Assembly: GCA_016932895.1 (NCBI GenBank)
Contig: JAFGCA010000191.1
Span: forward strand, 1-43,392
DNA from: Sedimentisphaerales bacterium
GTDB lineage: Bacteria > Planctomycetota > Phycisphaerae > Sedimentisphaerales > SG8-4
Direction of reading: 5' to 3'
DNA: 43,392 bases
Part shown: positions 27,201 to 34,683 of the stretch, in pieces
How the letters are laid out: each line of letters begins with the position of its first letter
Numbering within the stretch: the first letter of the stretch is position 1
Program-made: the position numbers and the translations under genes
The notes under the pieces: model-generated
Told to the model about the DNA's origin: nothing
The model's database searches: none
What the model saw: only the letters and a program-made list of their open reading frames with translations

Positions 27201-27266
27201 GATGGCACAGGCGCCGAAGACGAAGACACCGAATGCGACGACCCCAAAGACTACGTGCTTACTCAT
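24228..27266 (-). CDS. Secreted GH116 family glycoside hydrolase with inserted beta-sandwich
   Basis: 1012 residues. A signal peptide covers about residues 1-23. The N-terminal GH116 beta domain begins IGMPVGGIAAGQLYLRGDG (60-78). Residues about 248-391 form an inserted domain (LMDFEGDDYHPW to GGWGHINVDQIELSD) that resembles the C-terminal beta-sandwich of GH32 levanase-like proteins. The (alpha/alpha)6 catalytic part shows GCCPGTCTHVWNYAHAPG and SQHNTFDINFEGPN, where GH116 enzymes keep catalytic acids. Family activities include beta-glucosidase, beta-xylosidase, glucosylceramidase and N-acetylglucosaminidase. It is 51 bases downstream of the GH172-type gene, most likely one operon. Confidence 0.9.
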   Translation of the reverse strand: MSKHVVFGVVAFGVFVFGACAIANEKHLVPADKGLSKEYLQKLRARGERAVYAGDDLETIGMPVGGIAAGQLYLRGDGTLGLWQIFNKHVFTGYGRDCYRTYRPDSPVDSGFAVAVESDGKPLTRVLDKDFGTVEFAGEYPIGLVRYQADDFPVAVEMEAFSPFIPLNAKDSALPATLFHLTLKNTSEKTVTASVLGWLENAVCFHSAKAINANRRTRILDERGRTLVVHTAEKAPPPKETAAPREKIILMDFEGDDYHPWQAMGEAFGKQPARGTLSGQQKVSGFQGQGLANTFLGGDGPHGTLTSPTFQINRKYINFLIGGGNQVEKTCINLLIDGKVVRSAVGKDNERLEWHFWSIADFEGKQAQMQIVDNASGGWGHINVDQIELSDVARSGLTGPLEELPDYGSMVLASARKGNVAADRRLIPPRFAPSDIDFHAEANAVYPAVREKAGVVLAPAVEIEPNAERTFVFVLSWFFPNHDQGREYANRFADAAQVAHYVLDNHDRLAGGTEKWHRTFYEDSTLPRWLLFRLHSTVANLATGTCQWWGNGRFWAWEGVGCCPGTCTHVWNYAHAPGRLFPELERSAREMQDFGEGFHSDSGLVGFRSNHAYAADGQCGTVLKAYREHQCAPDDSFLRRTWPRVRKTLEFSIGQDGNEDGLIEASQHNTFDINFEGPNTFVGSLYLAALRAGEEMAREMGDEPFAERCRRIFESGRKLTIERLWNGEYFIQRVDLEKHPKYQYGKGCLSDQLFGQGWAHQLGLGYIYLQQNVQDALGSVWKYNWTPDVGPYNDVHTPERWFALPGEPGLFTCTWPKSDYMAQGVRYKSEIWTGIEYQVAGHMVWEDMLDEGLAICHGIEQRYHPAAHNPFNEVECGDHYARAMASWGVYTALAGFEYHGPKGHIGFAPRMEPRDFQAAFTGAEGWGTFAQKRTRNTQSEQIELRWGHLNVKTLAFSVPRRWKSVGATVRCSDRTVESTSTLQGTRVEITLTDKTRLLAGQKLVVEIRRTQK

Positions 27267-27317
27267 CGTTTGAGCCCCTTTTCACCGGCTTTGTATGATT
27301 GGAATAATGGCATCTGT

Positions 27318-30300
27318 TCAATTGTTGCTTCCGGTTACGCCCAGCTTGAGGGCGAGCAAAGTGGGTTCGACGATGTGCAGGTTGTTCAGAAGGGGTTCGG
27401 TGTATTTGATGTCGCCGTATTCGGCCTCGTCGAAATGGTGCTGCTTTCCGACGTGGTTGTTCCAGTCTACGCCTTCGGTCAGAAAGCCCGTGTCGCGCTG
27501 GTGATGGCGGGCGGCGGCGCGGAGGATGGTCAGGCCGTCGCGCTTGTACTGCTCGTTGTGTGTGTCCTGGTAGGCTTCGAGATAGGCTAGGGCCGCCTCG
27601 GCGTTCTCCCAGAGGTAGGAGGTGTCCCAGCTTTTCTCCATGTAGAGCAATCCCTTGGTTTGCACGCCGTTGCGGTCTTCGATCATCTTGAATTCGTCCA
27701 GACCGGCTAAGCATGTGTCGAAGGCAAACCGACGGATCGCCTCGTCGTCGAGAAGTCTGGCTGCCTGGCGGAGCGTGCGGAACGCCACGGAGTAGGCGAC
27801 GTTCTCGTGCTCGTCGTAGGTGTCGTGGTTGATACTGCCGAAGAAACCTCCGGCGTCCATGAAGGTTTGCACCTTTTGTTGGATTTGACGCGTGTAGTCG
27901 GCCATGTCACGTTGGGTCAAAGCGGTATTGAGCTGGATGATAAAGAGTCCGTCGCCGCTTTTTTCGAAGAGGATGTCACTATCGCCATAGGCGTTTTGCG
28001 GGTAGTGCTGCCCGTCGGGCCGGCAGCGGCGCGGGTACCAGCCGTTGGGCGGGGCCTCGACGTACGTGTCGATCCATTCGGCGGTCCTGGCAGCGACCCA
28101 TCGCATCGCGCTCTGACGCGGCTCGGGCACCAGGTCGCTGAAGATCAGAAGCTGGTAGGCAATCTTGGCCATCGAGCCGGGACAGAACCAGTTGTCCTTA
28201 TGCTGGTAGTTCAGGCAGAAGCGGTCGGTGGTCGTCTCGCGGTATCCGGTGATGAAGCCCGTTTCGTAGTCGATGAAGCCATGGTTCAGCACGTGGTCCA
28301 GCAGGCGGACGGCTGTGTCCTGGAGGTCGGGGTCGCCGATGTGTTGCCCGAACGCAAACAGTTCGTAGGCCCCGCCGGCGGCGTTTGCCGCCCAGCCGGG
28401 GCCCTCCAGGTTGCCGAAATCATGCCAGCCCATCACGTTGCCGTCCTTGTCCACGAAGCTGGACTTGCAGGCCAGATGTCCCTTGTATTCCGCCAGCGTG
28501 CGCTCGATGGTGAAGCGCACGGAATCCTTGGCCGAATCCAGAATGGTGTAGTCGGGGTCCTCCGGAAGGAAGAACCCCGACGTAACGTTTTCCAGCTTGA
28601 TGTAGTCTATGCCGAACATGTAGCCCTTGACGGCCTTGTCGTTGGCGCCCAGGATCTCGACTCTCAGCGTGTGATCGCCTTTGCTGAGTTCGTGGATGCC
28701 CATGTCCAGGACGCCCGTGGCGACGACGCCGTTGTTGAACAGATCGATGGGCTCGCCGAGCTTCTTGCCGTCGAGGTAGAGCTGGACGATGCCGTAATCG
28801 ATAGCCTTGGTGAGCTGCATCTTCAGGCGGTACGTTGCCGCTTTTTGCACGGGGATGACCAGGTCGAGCGTGTCCTTCGGCCTGGCGTCGGTCCACCAGA
28901 GGTGAGCTTCGTTGCTCCACTGGCCTTCGTAGCCGTACATTTCCTGGGTCCTTGCATTGCCCGCCGTCTTGCCCGTGATCTCGAGCTTCTCGCCTTCGAG
29001 AGCACCCTTGACGCGGAACACCTCGATAGGCGTCCAGTAGCCCTTGCGCTGGCTCACCGGCACGATCTCATAAGGGTCCTTCTGGCCGGCCGCCTGATAC
29101 CAGTAGGCGATGGAGGCGTAGAGCGTGGGCTTCTTGTTGGGATAATATTTCTCGATGGCGGCCTCGAACGAGTCCTGGAAGGGGACGTTGTCGGTGATGT
29201 GCCAGCGATTGACGGAGATGTGGCCGCGGTTGTTCATGCTGATCGTCTGGTTGTGGTAGCAGTTCTGAAACAGACCCGGATCGCACCAGGCGTAGCCGAA
29301 GTAGTCCTCCGAGCCGGTGCCGAAGGTGGAGGGGAACTTTTCGCCGTCGACGAAGAACTTCTCGTCGCCTTCGCCCCACCAGCCGCCGCGCGGGTTCCAC
29401 ACGTGCAGCATGACGCCGCAGAACCGGCCCCGGCCCTCGGTCTTGAGCATCGTCCAGTCGATGGCTCGACGTTCGGCATCCTCGGGTAGGAACGCATCTC
29501 GGTGCCACTTGGCATGGAACCGTCCGAGGCTCTCGATTGGTTTGGTTACTGGAGCGTGACTGATGCGAAACTGGAGGGTACGCTCCGTGTCACCGTCGTT
29601 GGTGAGCTTGATCTCGGCGCCGTTTTTGAAGGGCATATACCAGCGGCTGTAGAATCCACGCTCGGTGAGGCCCAGAGGCAGTGACGTGTACTGGTTGGCG
29701 CCCGGTGCCGTGCCGAAGAAGTCGCCGAGAGGAGTCCAAACGCTCGGAGTGGTCTCGCCGTCCCAGTATATGTGCACCGTCAGCTCCCGCAGGATGTCGC
29801 GGTCGTCCGGGGACTCAGGCAATTCCGTCCGCACCGAAAGGCTGGTAATGGCTCTGGTGCCGTCCAGTTGGAGCACGGTGACGGTTTCTCCGGGCTTGAC
29901 CGTCACTGATGTCCTCTCCCTCTCTCGATCGCCGCGCCGGGACGGACGCCTGCTTCGATCCCCGGACAGAAGCTGATCGGCACTGGCGAGTGCCTCCTTC
30001 GCCTCGGAGGAGAGGTCGCGAGTGAACGTTGGTAGCGTCGTGCCCTTGGGATAGGTCGTGTAGGTGAAATGATAGTAGGCGCCCCAGTCCTTGTCGGCGG
30101 TGATTTTGCAGGACTTTTGGAAGGGAATGGGGACGTAGTTGTTTTGGCCGCGGGCGGTCTCGTGGACGAGGGCCGGATACGTGAACGGCTCGTTCTTGCG
30201 GTCGAAGTAGCCGATGAAGGGCAGGTCCACGGCCGGCTTCTCGGCGCCGTCGAGATAGATCCGCACGTGCCCTTGCTTGGGCAGCGCCGACCAGATCCGC

Positions 30301-30644
30301 CAGATCACACCCGGCCCGTCGATCTCGGCGAAGACGAACTGGTCGCCTTCCTTGCGAATGAACCCGCCCCCGTCGCCGTTGGCGGCCCAATCGATATACC
30401 GGTCGTTGGCCTGGTCGTACTTGCTGCGTCGATCCCAGCTCGCCCATTGGGCGCATTTCTCGCCCGGCGCCGGCAGGGTCGCAAGATGCTCCAGGTCGGT
30501 CAGGCGATTGACCAGGTCGGTGTAGGTCAGTTTCTCGGCCGCTGCCGCGCCGGCCTGATGGACCGCCGGCAGGAGCAATGCCAGGGTGCAGCCGATGAGG
30601 AAGTGGATCGTTGGTCGCGTGGACCAGTGTGTGTTGTCCTTCAT
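27318..30644 (-). CDS. Secreted GH172 (DUF2961) enzyme with extra C-terminal domains
   Basis: 1108 residues; signal peptide to about residue 35. The DUF2961 part spans roughly 60-560 and includes GPGVIWRIWSALP (111-123), GWWGEGDEKFFVDGEKFPST (421-440) and FGTGSEDYFGYAWC (441-454), which hold the conserved acids of GH172. Known GH172 members act on fructosides and arabinofuranosides. Residues about 600-670 form a carbohydrate-binding-like beta domain (VQLYLDGKKLGEP...LRVEILG). The remainder to 1108 is helical and may be an (alpha/alpha) barrel. A low-complexity Arg/Ser insert (about 228-246) interrupts the N-terminal part. It leads the GH116-nitroreductase group. Confidence 0.87.
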   Translation of the reverse strand: MKDNTHWSTRPTIHFLIGCTLALLLPAVHQAGAAAAEKLTYTDLVNRLTDLEHLATLPAPGEKCAQWASWDRRSKYDQANDRYIDWAANGDGGGFIRKEGDQFVFAEIDGPGVIWRIWSALPKQGHVRIYLDGAEKPAVDLPFIGYFDRKNEPFTYPALVHETARGQNNYVPIPFQKSCKITADKDWGAYYHFTYTTYPKGTTLPTFTRDLSSEAKEALASADQLLSGDRSRRPSRRGDRERERTSVTVKPGETVTVLQLDGTRAITSLSVRTELPESPDDRDILRELTVHIYWDGETTPSVWTPLGDFFGTAPGANQYTSLPLGLTERGFYSRWYMPFKNGAEIKLTNDGDTERTLQFRISHAPVTKPIESLGRFHAKWHRDAFLPEDAERRAIDWTMLKTEGRGRFCGVMLHVWNPRGGWWGEGDEKFFVDGEKFPSTFGTGSEDYFGYAWCDPGLFQNCYHNQTISMNNRGHISVNRWHITDNVPFQDSFEAAIEKYYPNKKPTLYASIAYWYQAAGQKDPYEIVPVSQRKGYWTPIEVFRVKGALEGEKLEITGKTAGNARTQEMYGYEGQWSNEAHLWWTDARPKDTLDLVIPVQKAATYRLKMQLTKAIDYGIVQLYLDGKKLGEPIDLFNNGVVATGVLDMGIHELSKGDHTLRVEILGANDKAVKGYMFGIDYIKLENVTSGFFLPEDPDYTILDSAKDSVRFTIERTLAEYKGHLACKSSFVDKDGNVMGWHDFGNLEGPGWAANAAGGAYELFAFGQHIGDPDLQDTAVRLLDHVLNHGFIDYETGFITGYRETTTDRFCLNYQHKDNWFCPGSMAKIAYQLLIFSDLVPEPRQSAMRWVAARTAEWIDTYVEAPPNGWYPRRCRPDGQHYPQNAYGDSDILFEKSGDGLFIIQLNTALTQRDMADYTRQIQQKVQTFMDAGGFFGSINHDTYDEHENVAYSVAFRTLRQAARLLDDEAIRRFAFDTCLAGLDEFKMIEDRNGVQTKGLLYMEKSWDTSYLWENAEAALAYLEAYQDTHNEQYKRDGLTILRAAARHHQRDTGFLTEGVDWNNHVGKQHHFDEAEYGDIKYTEPLLNNLHIVEPTLLALKLGVTGSNN

Positions 30645-30877
30645 GCTGGGCCTCCTTCATTTTGCATGGCCATTGACTATCAGGCGGACGGCACGAGAGC
30701 CGCGCTCCGCCAAGGCCGGTATTGTAATGAGAAACGCCCTCCCACGCCAGCGCTTCATGCGAAGTGAAATCCGCCGGCGTGGGAGAGCCTGCGTGCTCGC
30801 GCGACCCGTTGCCTGCAAAATGTCTTGTGTTGGATGGTCGATTCGAAAGATCGGCCAGGTTGCAGTCAAGCGACGGC

Positions 30878-31869
30878 CTACTCTTGCGATGGTGTCACGC
30901 TCTTCTTGAGCTTCTCGAGCTCCTCCGCTGTGACCCATTGAATGTGCCCATCGCCGAAGAGCACGTTCGTGCCCTTGCCGTCCTCCCGTCCGAGAAGGGA
31001 TTTGCAGTACAGGATCGGCGTACGACTCGCCTCGCTCGATTCGAAGTCCTCGCGTCTCAGCGACGGGAATCCATCGGTTCGGAAATACCCTGCGGACGTC
31101 ACATACTGCAAAGGTGATACACATACTGAATCTTCCAGCGGGAACTTTAACAGCCAGGGCCTTTTGGGCAATTCGGCCCCGACGTTTTCCTTGAGGTAGC
31201 GGACGCAGGCTGCATGGAAGGCTCGCAATACTCGCGCGGACTTGTCGCGCGCAACGTCGGTATCGACTTTGGATTCGTTCCGCTCTTCGTTGTCATCGGT
31301 CCGATGGGGTTCCGTTGTGATAATCTCCATCTTCTGTATCTTGCCCGCGCAGAGGGACACGTTGTTAAACTGAACGCACATGTAGGGACGCGTCTGCAGG
31401 TTGAAGGCGGCAACGTCGTCAAGCGGGAGATCAAAATCCAGCGTCACCTGCTTGAAGCCGGCCGACGTCCATAGGCCGCTGACGTGCTCCGACGGAGACC
31501 GATGTTCAACGTTGTTGACGTCCAAAGCGATCAAGCGAACGTCACAGTCGTTTGATCTGTGAGCGGCGTAGGTGACCGTGGCGTACGTTCTGCCTTCTCT
31601 TTCATAAGGCACCGAGAATATCATCGCGCTTATCGTCGCCCCGCCGTTTGTTCTGGCGTTCCATCCGGCCGCCACCAATCGTTGGTGCCCGTTTTGCGGA
31701 CGCCGATCAGCTCGATGGTGCCGCCGCCGGGCAGGGTCACTTTGAAGGCATCGCTGGATGGCTCTTTGTTGGCCCCGTGGATGGAGGCCATCGGCAGGAC
31801 ACAGCCGAGCATCAGGACGCTGACGATGGCTACGAGAGTCCGGCGCAGCCGGGCGTGTCGCCAGGTTTC
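30878..31869 (-). pseudogene. Detached, frameshifted 3' half of the M56-type receptor gene
   Basis: This follows directly, in the same frame, the TAA that ends the M56 peptidase gene. Between 31869 and about 31640 it encodes a membrane segment (TLVAIVSVLMLGCVLPM) and then FKVTLPGGGTIELIGV and WWRPDGTPEQ, a domain usual behind planctomycete M56 peptidases. No start codon precedes the membrane segment. Near 31640-31665 the coding frame shifts by one base and continues as SAMIFSVPYEREGRTYATVTYAAHR to the stop at 30878. That end carries GTNVLFGDGHIQWV, like the H-X9-DG type C-terminus but with Asp instead of the first His. A nonsense change plus a frameshift explains the pattern; a reading error is the alternative. 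ATG 31624 could restart the last 248 residues. Confidence 0.65.
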
Positions 31870-32919
31870 TTACTGGAGCCATTGGAGGCGGACGGGGAGC
31901 CAGCCGGAGTTCTCGAACAGGCCGAGAAGCCCCAGGCCGGGATCGACCGGTCGCGCGAGCAGCGCTCTGCCTGTCGTCAGCAAGGTCTCGCGATACGCGG
32001 CGGTTTGCTCCTTGAGGTGCCGGGCGACGGTGGCGTCGCAGCAGAGTTCTCGCAGGTTCTGGACGTGCTTCCGGATCAGCCACAGCAGGGGGTTGAACCA
32101 GTACACCGTTGCCAGGACCATGCAGGCGGCGTTTGCGAGCAGGTCGCCGCGCTTGATGTGGGCCAGCTCGTGCAGCAGGATGTGGCGGGTTTGCTCACGC
32201 GTCATCGAGAGTTGATCGGCCGGGAACAGGAGAACGGGTCTGAGCACGCCGAATACGGCCGGGCAACCGATCCGCTCGCGGAAAACGACGTGCGGCGCTC
32301 GCTGCAACCCGAGCTCAGCGGCGGTTTCTGAAACGAGAGTCTCAAACCACGCGGGTCCATCTTGCTTCCGGGCTATACGATGCTCTGCGCCAATCTGCCT
32401 CAGGCGAAGAAGCAACCCCACAGCGAGTGTCACCGCCCCGGCAAGCCAGATGCCGAGCGCATACACGGCCCAAGACAGGGCGGGCGCTACGGCGCCGATG
32501 GAGCCGGCCCCAGCCTCTGCCGATTGGCTTTTTGCGGGCCGAGTATCTGCGGTTTCTGCGTCGATCGCCTGTACGGACATGGGCTCTTCGGCGGCTACCA
32601 GGATGTTTGATTCGGCAGATATCGCGGGTGCACTTTGCTCGTCGGCAGGATGAGGCTCGATTTGTGTTCGGGCCTCCACCGCTCTCTGTGTCAACGCCGG
32701 GATGTGTGACGTGAGGCTCAGTGGCGACGCCAGGGTCGGTGGCAAGACGAGCTTGACGAAGACCAGAAGCCATAACGTGTATCGCAGTTGCAGCCACGCT
32801 CGCTTGCGGATCAGCCGGTCAATCACGGCGACGATGCCGATCAGGACAGCCGTTTGCCACAGCATGGCCCATTGCCAGTTGAACCAGACCTCCGCGACTC
32901 TATTGATTGTCTCTACCAT
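31870..32919 (-). CDS. M56 family (BlaR1-like) membrane metallopeptidase, truncated
   Basis: 349 residues. Hydrophobic segments lie near residues 18-33, 47-60 and 150-172. The cytoplasmic-facing zinc protease motif is HELAH (H250, E251, H254) with the third ligand E291 in LRELCCD. As in BlaR1/MecR1, it should cleave the BlaI-type repressor encoded just upstream when a signal is sensed. Its ATG overlaps the repressor gene by 20 bases, implying coupled translation. The protein stops after LPVRLQWLQ at a TAA, beyond which an extracytoplasmic sensor-like part continues in the same frame. It is therefore probably missing its sensor, but the peptidase core is intact. Confidence 0.85.
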   Translation of the reverse strand: MVETINRVAEVWFNWQWAMLWQTAVLIGIVAVIDRLIRKRAWLQLRYTLWLLVFVKLVLPPTLASPLSLTSHIPALTQRAVEARTQIEPHPADEQSAPAISAESNILVAAEEPMSVQAIDAETADTRPAKSQSAEAGAGSIGAVAPALSWAVYALGIWLAGAVTLAVGLLLRLRQIGAEHRIARKQDGPAWFETLVSETAAELGLQRAPHVVFRERIGCPAVFGVLRPVLLFPADQLSMTREQTRHILLHELAHIKRGDLLANAACMVLATVYWFNPLLWLIRKHVQNLRELCCDATVARHLKEQTAAYRETLLTTGRALLARPVDPGLGLLGLFENSGWLPVRLQWLQ

Positions 32920-33298
32920 TTCTTTGCCCTCCTCTTCTGTTGGGTTGTTCCTGAAGCGCCTCGGACAGAACCTGACGCTGCCTGGCGGTCAGGCTGTGAT
33001 CATTGACCAGAAAGTGCATGAGCGGGCCGTATGCCCCGTCGAACGCCTGGTTGACCAGCGTCTTGAGGGCACTGCGTCGGGCGTTTTCACGACTGAGGAT
33101 TGGCTCGTACAGGCTCGTATTGCCCTCCTTGTATTCGTGGACCGCGCCCTTTCCCACGAGTCGAGCCAGCAGCGTGCGGATCGTTGTGTAGGCCCATTTG
33201 ACCTCGGCGGGAAGACGTCCGGCAATCCCTCGCGCCGTTGCCGGATGCTTCTCCCAGAGGCAGTTCATTACGTGCCATTCCGCGTCGGTAAGCCTCAT
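32900..33298 (-). CDS. BlaI/MecI/CopY family transcriptional repressor
   Basis: 132 residues with AAGGAGG eight bases before the ATG. The winged-helix domain is clear: LTDAEWHVMNCLWEKHPATA, then VKWAYTTIRTLLARLVGKGA, then the wing around YEPILSRENA. A C-terminal dimerisation and protease-sensitive region follows. The family represses its own operon and beta-lactamase, copper or other stress genes, and is inactivated by the partner M56 peptidase, whose gene overlaps the end. Two ACTACA-containing sites lie just upstream and are likely operators. No beta-lactamase is present in this window, so the regulated targets lie elsewhere or consist of this operon alone. Confidence 0.92.
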   Translation of the reverse strand: MRLTDAEWHVMNCLWEKHPATARGIAGRLPAEVKWAYTTIRTLLARLVGKGAVHEYKEGNTSLYEPILSRENARRSALKTLVNQAFDGAYGPLMHFLVNDHSLTARQRQVLSEALQEQPNRRGGQRNGRDNQ

Positions 33299-33315
33299 TG
33301 GTGGACCTCCTTATT

Positions 33316-33353
33316 TACTACAACTGTGGCCCATCGCACTACAAGCGTAGTAG
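33316..33353 (-). promoter_or_regulatory. Paired candidate BlaI-type operators
   Basis: TACTACAACTGT starts at 33316 and CACTACAAGCGTAGTAG at 33337. The second contains a perfect ACTAC-4-GTAGT palindrome (33338-33351). The ACTACA cores are 21 bases apart, two helical turns, so two dimers could bind side by side between promoter and ribosome site. BlaI/MecI operators have TACA/TGTA cores, which fits. The promoter itself was not pinned down. Confidence 0.55.
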
Positions 33354-33487
33354 ATGTGCAAGTGGAAAAATGGGTAAAATGAAAAAAATTTGAGGGGCGC
33401 GCGAGCCGCGACAGGTAGGTCGGCGGATGGCCTCCCTTTTCACCCTGTCGACAGGATGAGAAGGGCGTAGTGCAAGCCGCAAATGAA

Positions 33488-33527
33488 CCGAGGGTGCGCA
33501 GCGGAACGCCGCAATGCGCACCCTCGG
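33488..33527 (-). terminator. Hairpin terminator after the redoxin gene
   Basis: A 13-bp perfect stem, CCGAGGGTGCGCA (33488-33500) with TGCGCACCCTCGG (33515-33527), has an inner GCGG/CCGC stem closing AACG. On the minus strand it is followed by TTCATTTGC, moderately T-rich. It starts 24 bases past the redoxin stop. Confidence 0.65.
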
Positions 33528-33550
33528 GGTGAGTCGCTCAGATGCCTTCG

Positions 33551-34465
33551 CTACCGGTCGGCGTACTTGACGGAGCAGCCGTACGGAGACGTGGCGGGCG
33601 TGCTGACGTTCTGGCCCGAGGTCAGTTCCGCAAGGGCCTTGTCAACGTAGTTGATCTTGCCCGCTTCGCCCTTGACTTGTCCCAGCGGGGCGGTGTCAAT
33701 AGCTCCGTTGTAGGCGATGTACCCCTCCTTGTCGATGATGATGATGTGCGGAGTGGTGCGGGCGGCATAGGCCCGGCCCACTTTCCCGGACGTGTCGTTC
33801 AGGATCGGATAGGGCACCTTGTGTTTCTTGGCGAATTCCCGGTTGGCAGCGGCGGTCGTGTGGCTCGTACTGTTGACGGCAAACCAGACAACGCCCTTGT
33901 CTTTGTATTTCTTGGCCAGGTCCGCCATCGTGCTGGCTTTCTCATAATGGTACCGTGAGAAGGGGCACTCGAAGTTGAACCACTCCAGGACAACGATTTT
34001 GCCTTTGTGCTCGCTGAGCTTGACCTTCTGGCCGTCGAAGCTGCTCAACTGGAACTCCGGGGCCTGTCGACCGCGGCGTTGCGGTCGCGCGGTTTGCCCG
34101 GCTCGGTCGCGCCCGGCCCGGCGCAGCCGCTGCTGTTGCTGTTGCAACTGGCTCAACCGTGCCTGGAAAGTCCCCTGACGCCGGCTGATGAGCGTCTCGA
34201 CCTTCTCGGCGGTTCCCGTGGCTTTTTCTTTGACCGCCGATTCGTGAATCGCCCGCAGCTCGGCGATCAATCCTTCGTGGGCGGCTTTCAGTTCGTCGAT
34301 CTGCTGCTGGAGCCGCTGCGCCAATCGTTGCATCCCTTCGCGCTGGCCCGCCGGGGCCTGGCCGCGCACAGGTCGAGCAGGCCTTTCGGTCTGTTGTCCC
34401 AGCCCTGCAGACGTCGCCAAGAAAAGTACCAGACACATCGTTGTGAGGGTAGCTGTTCGTCTCAT
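33551..34465 (-). CDS. Exported thioredoxin-fold redoxin with N-terminal coiled coil
   Basis: 304 residues from ATG 34465. GGAGG sits eight bases before it; ATG 34471 is too close to that site, and the GTG at 34501 has no support. A signal peptide ends near SAGLG. Residues about 40-125 are Gln/Glu/Arg-rich and form a likely coiled coil. The AhpC/TSA-type domain starts at GRQAPEFQLSSFDG, with the active-site strand VLEWFNFECPFSRYHYEK (C167) and no CxxC. A second Cys, C297, lies in the conserved tail SPYGCSVKYAD. This is a peroxiredoxin-like or thiol-reductase protein of the cell envelope; the real substrate is unknown. The coiled coil may drive oligomerisation. Confidence 0.85.
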   Translation of the reverse strand: MRRTATLTTMCLVLFLATSAGLGQQTERPARPVRGQAPAGQREGMQRLAQRLQQQIDELKAAHEGLIAELRAIHESAVKEKATGTAEKVETLISRRQGTFQARLSQLQQQQQRLRRAGRDRAGQTARPQRRGRQAPEFQLSSFDGQKVKLSEHKGKIVVLEWFNFECPFSRYHYEKASTMADLAKKYKDKGVVWFAVNSTSHTTAAANREFAKKHKVPYPILNDTSGKVGRAYAARTTPHIIIIDKEGYIAYNGAIDTAPLGQVKGEAGKINYVDKALAELTSGQNVSTPATSPYGCSVKYADR

Positions 34466-34683
34466 TGCCATGTCCTCCAAACAAACCTTGTAAAGAACCA
34501 CATCTTTTCTTCAAAACGATTCCATTCAGGGCGACCAACGTAATCGAGTTGACGGCCTGATTCAAAGGTTCTTACCGCTTCGGCGCCGGGAAAGTTCGCC
34601 CCAGTGGCAGAATCGCCTGCGGGAAATCTTTTGGCTGCCTGGGCATACGCCTCCTGCTGCGTTTTCCTTCGCCGGTCTCTTTC

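Noticed and set aside
24423..27590. A 1055-codon open frame on the plus strand opposite GH116
   Set aside because: It is antisense to a clear GH116 gene, has no domain or signal, and arises from high third-position GC.
287..30644. A Bacteroidetes-style polysaccharide utilisation locus
   Set aside because: No SusC/SusD pair, no dedicated regulator and no transporter are present; the block is a planctomycete-like gene cluster instead.
31640..32083. N-terminal part of the 401-codon minus-strand frame ending at 30878
   Set aside because: Arg/Pro/Ala-rich shadow of the M56 gene; only the part after about 31650 looks coding.
34572..34646. A 24-codon frame after trpA with AGGAGG three bases before its ATG
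   Set aside because: Spacing is too short, and the basic, Pro-rich peptide matches nothing known; not enough to call a gene.
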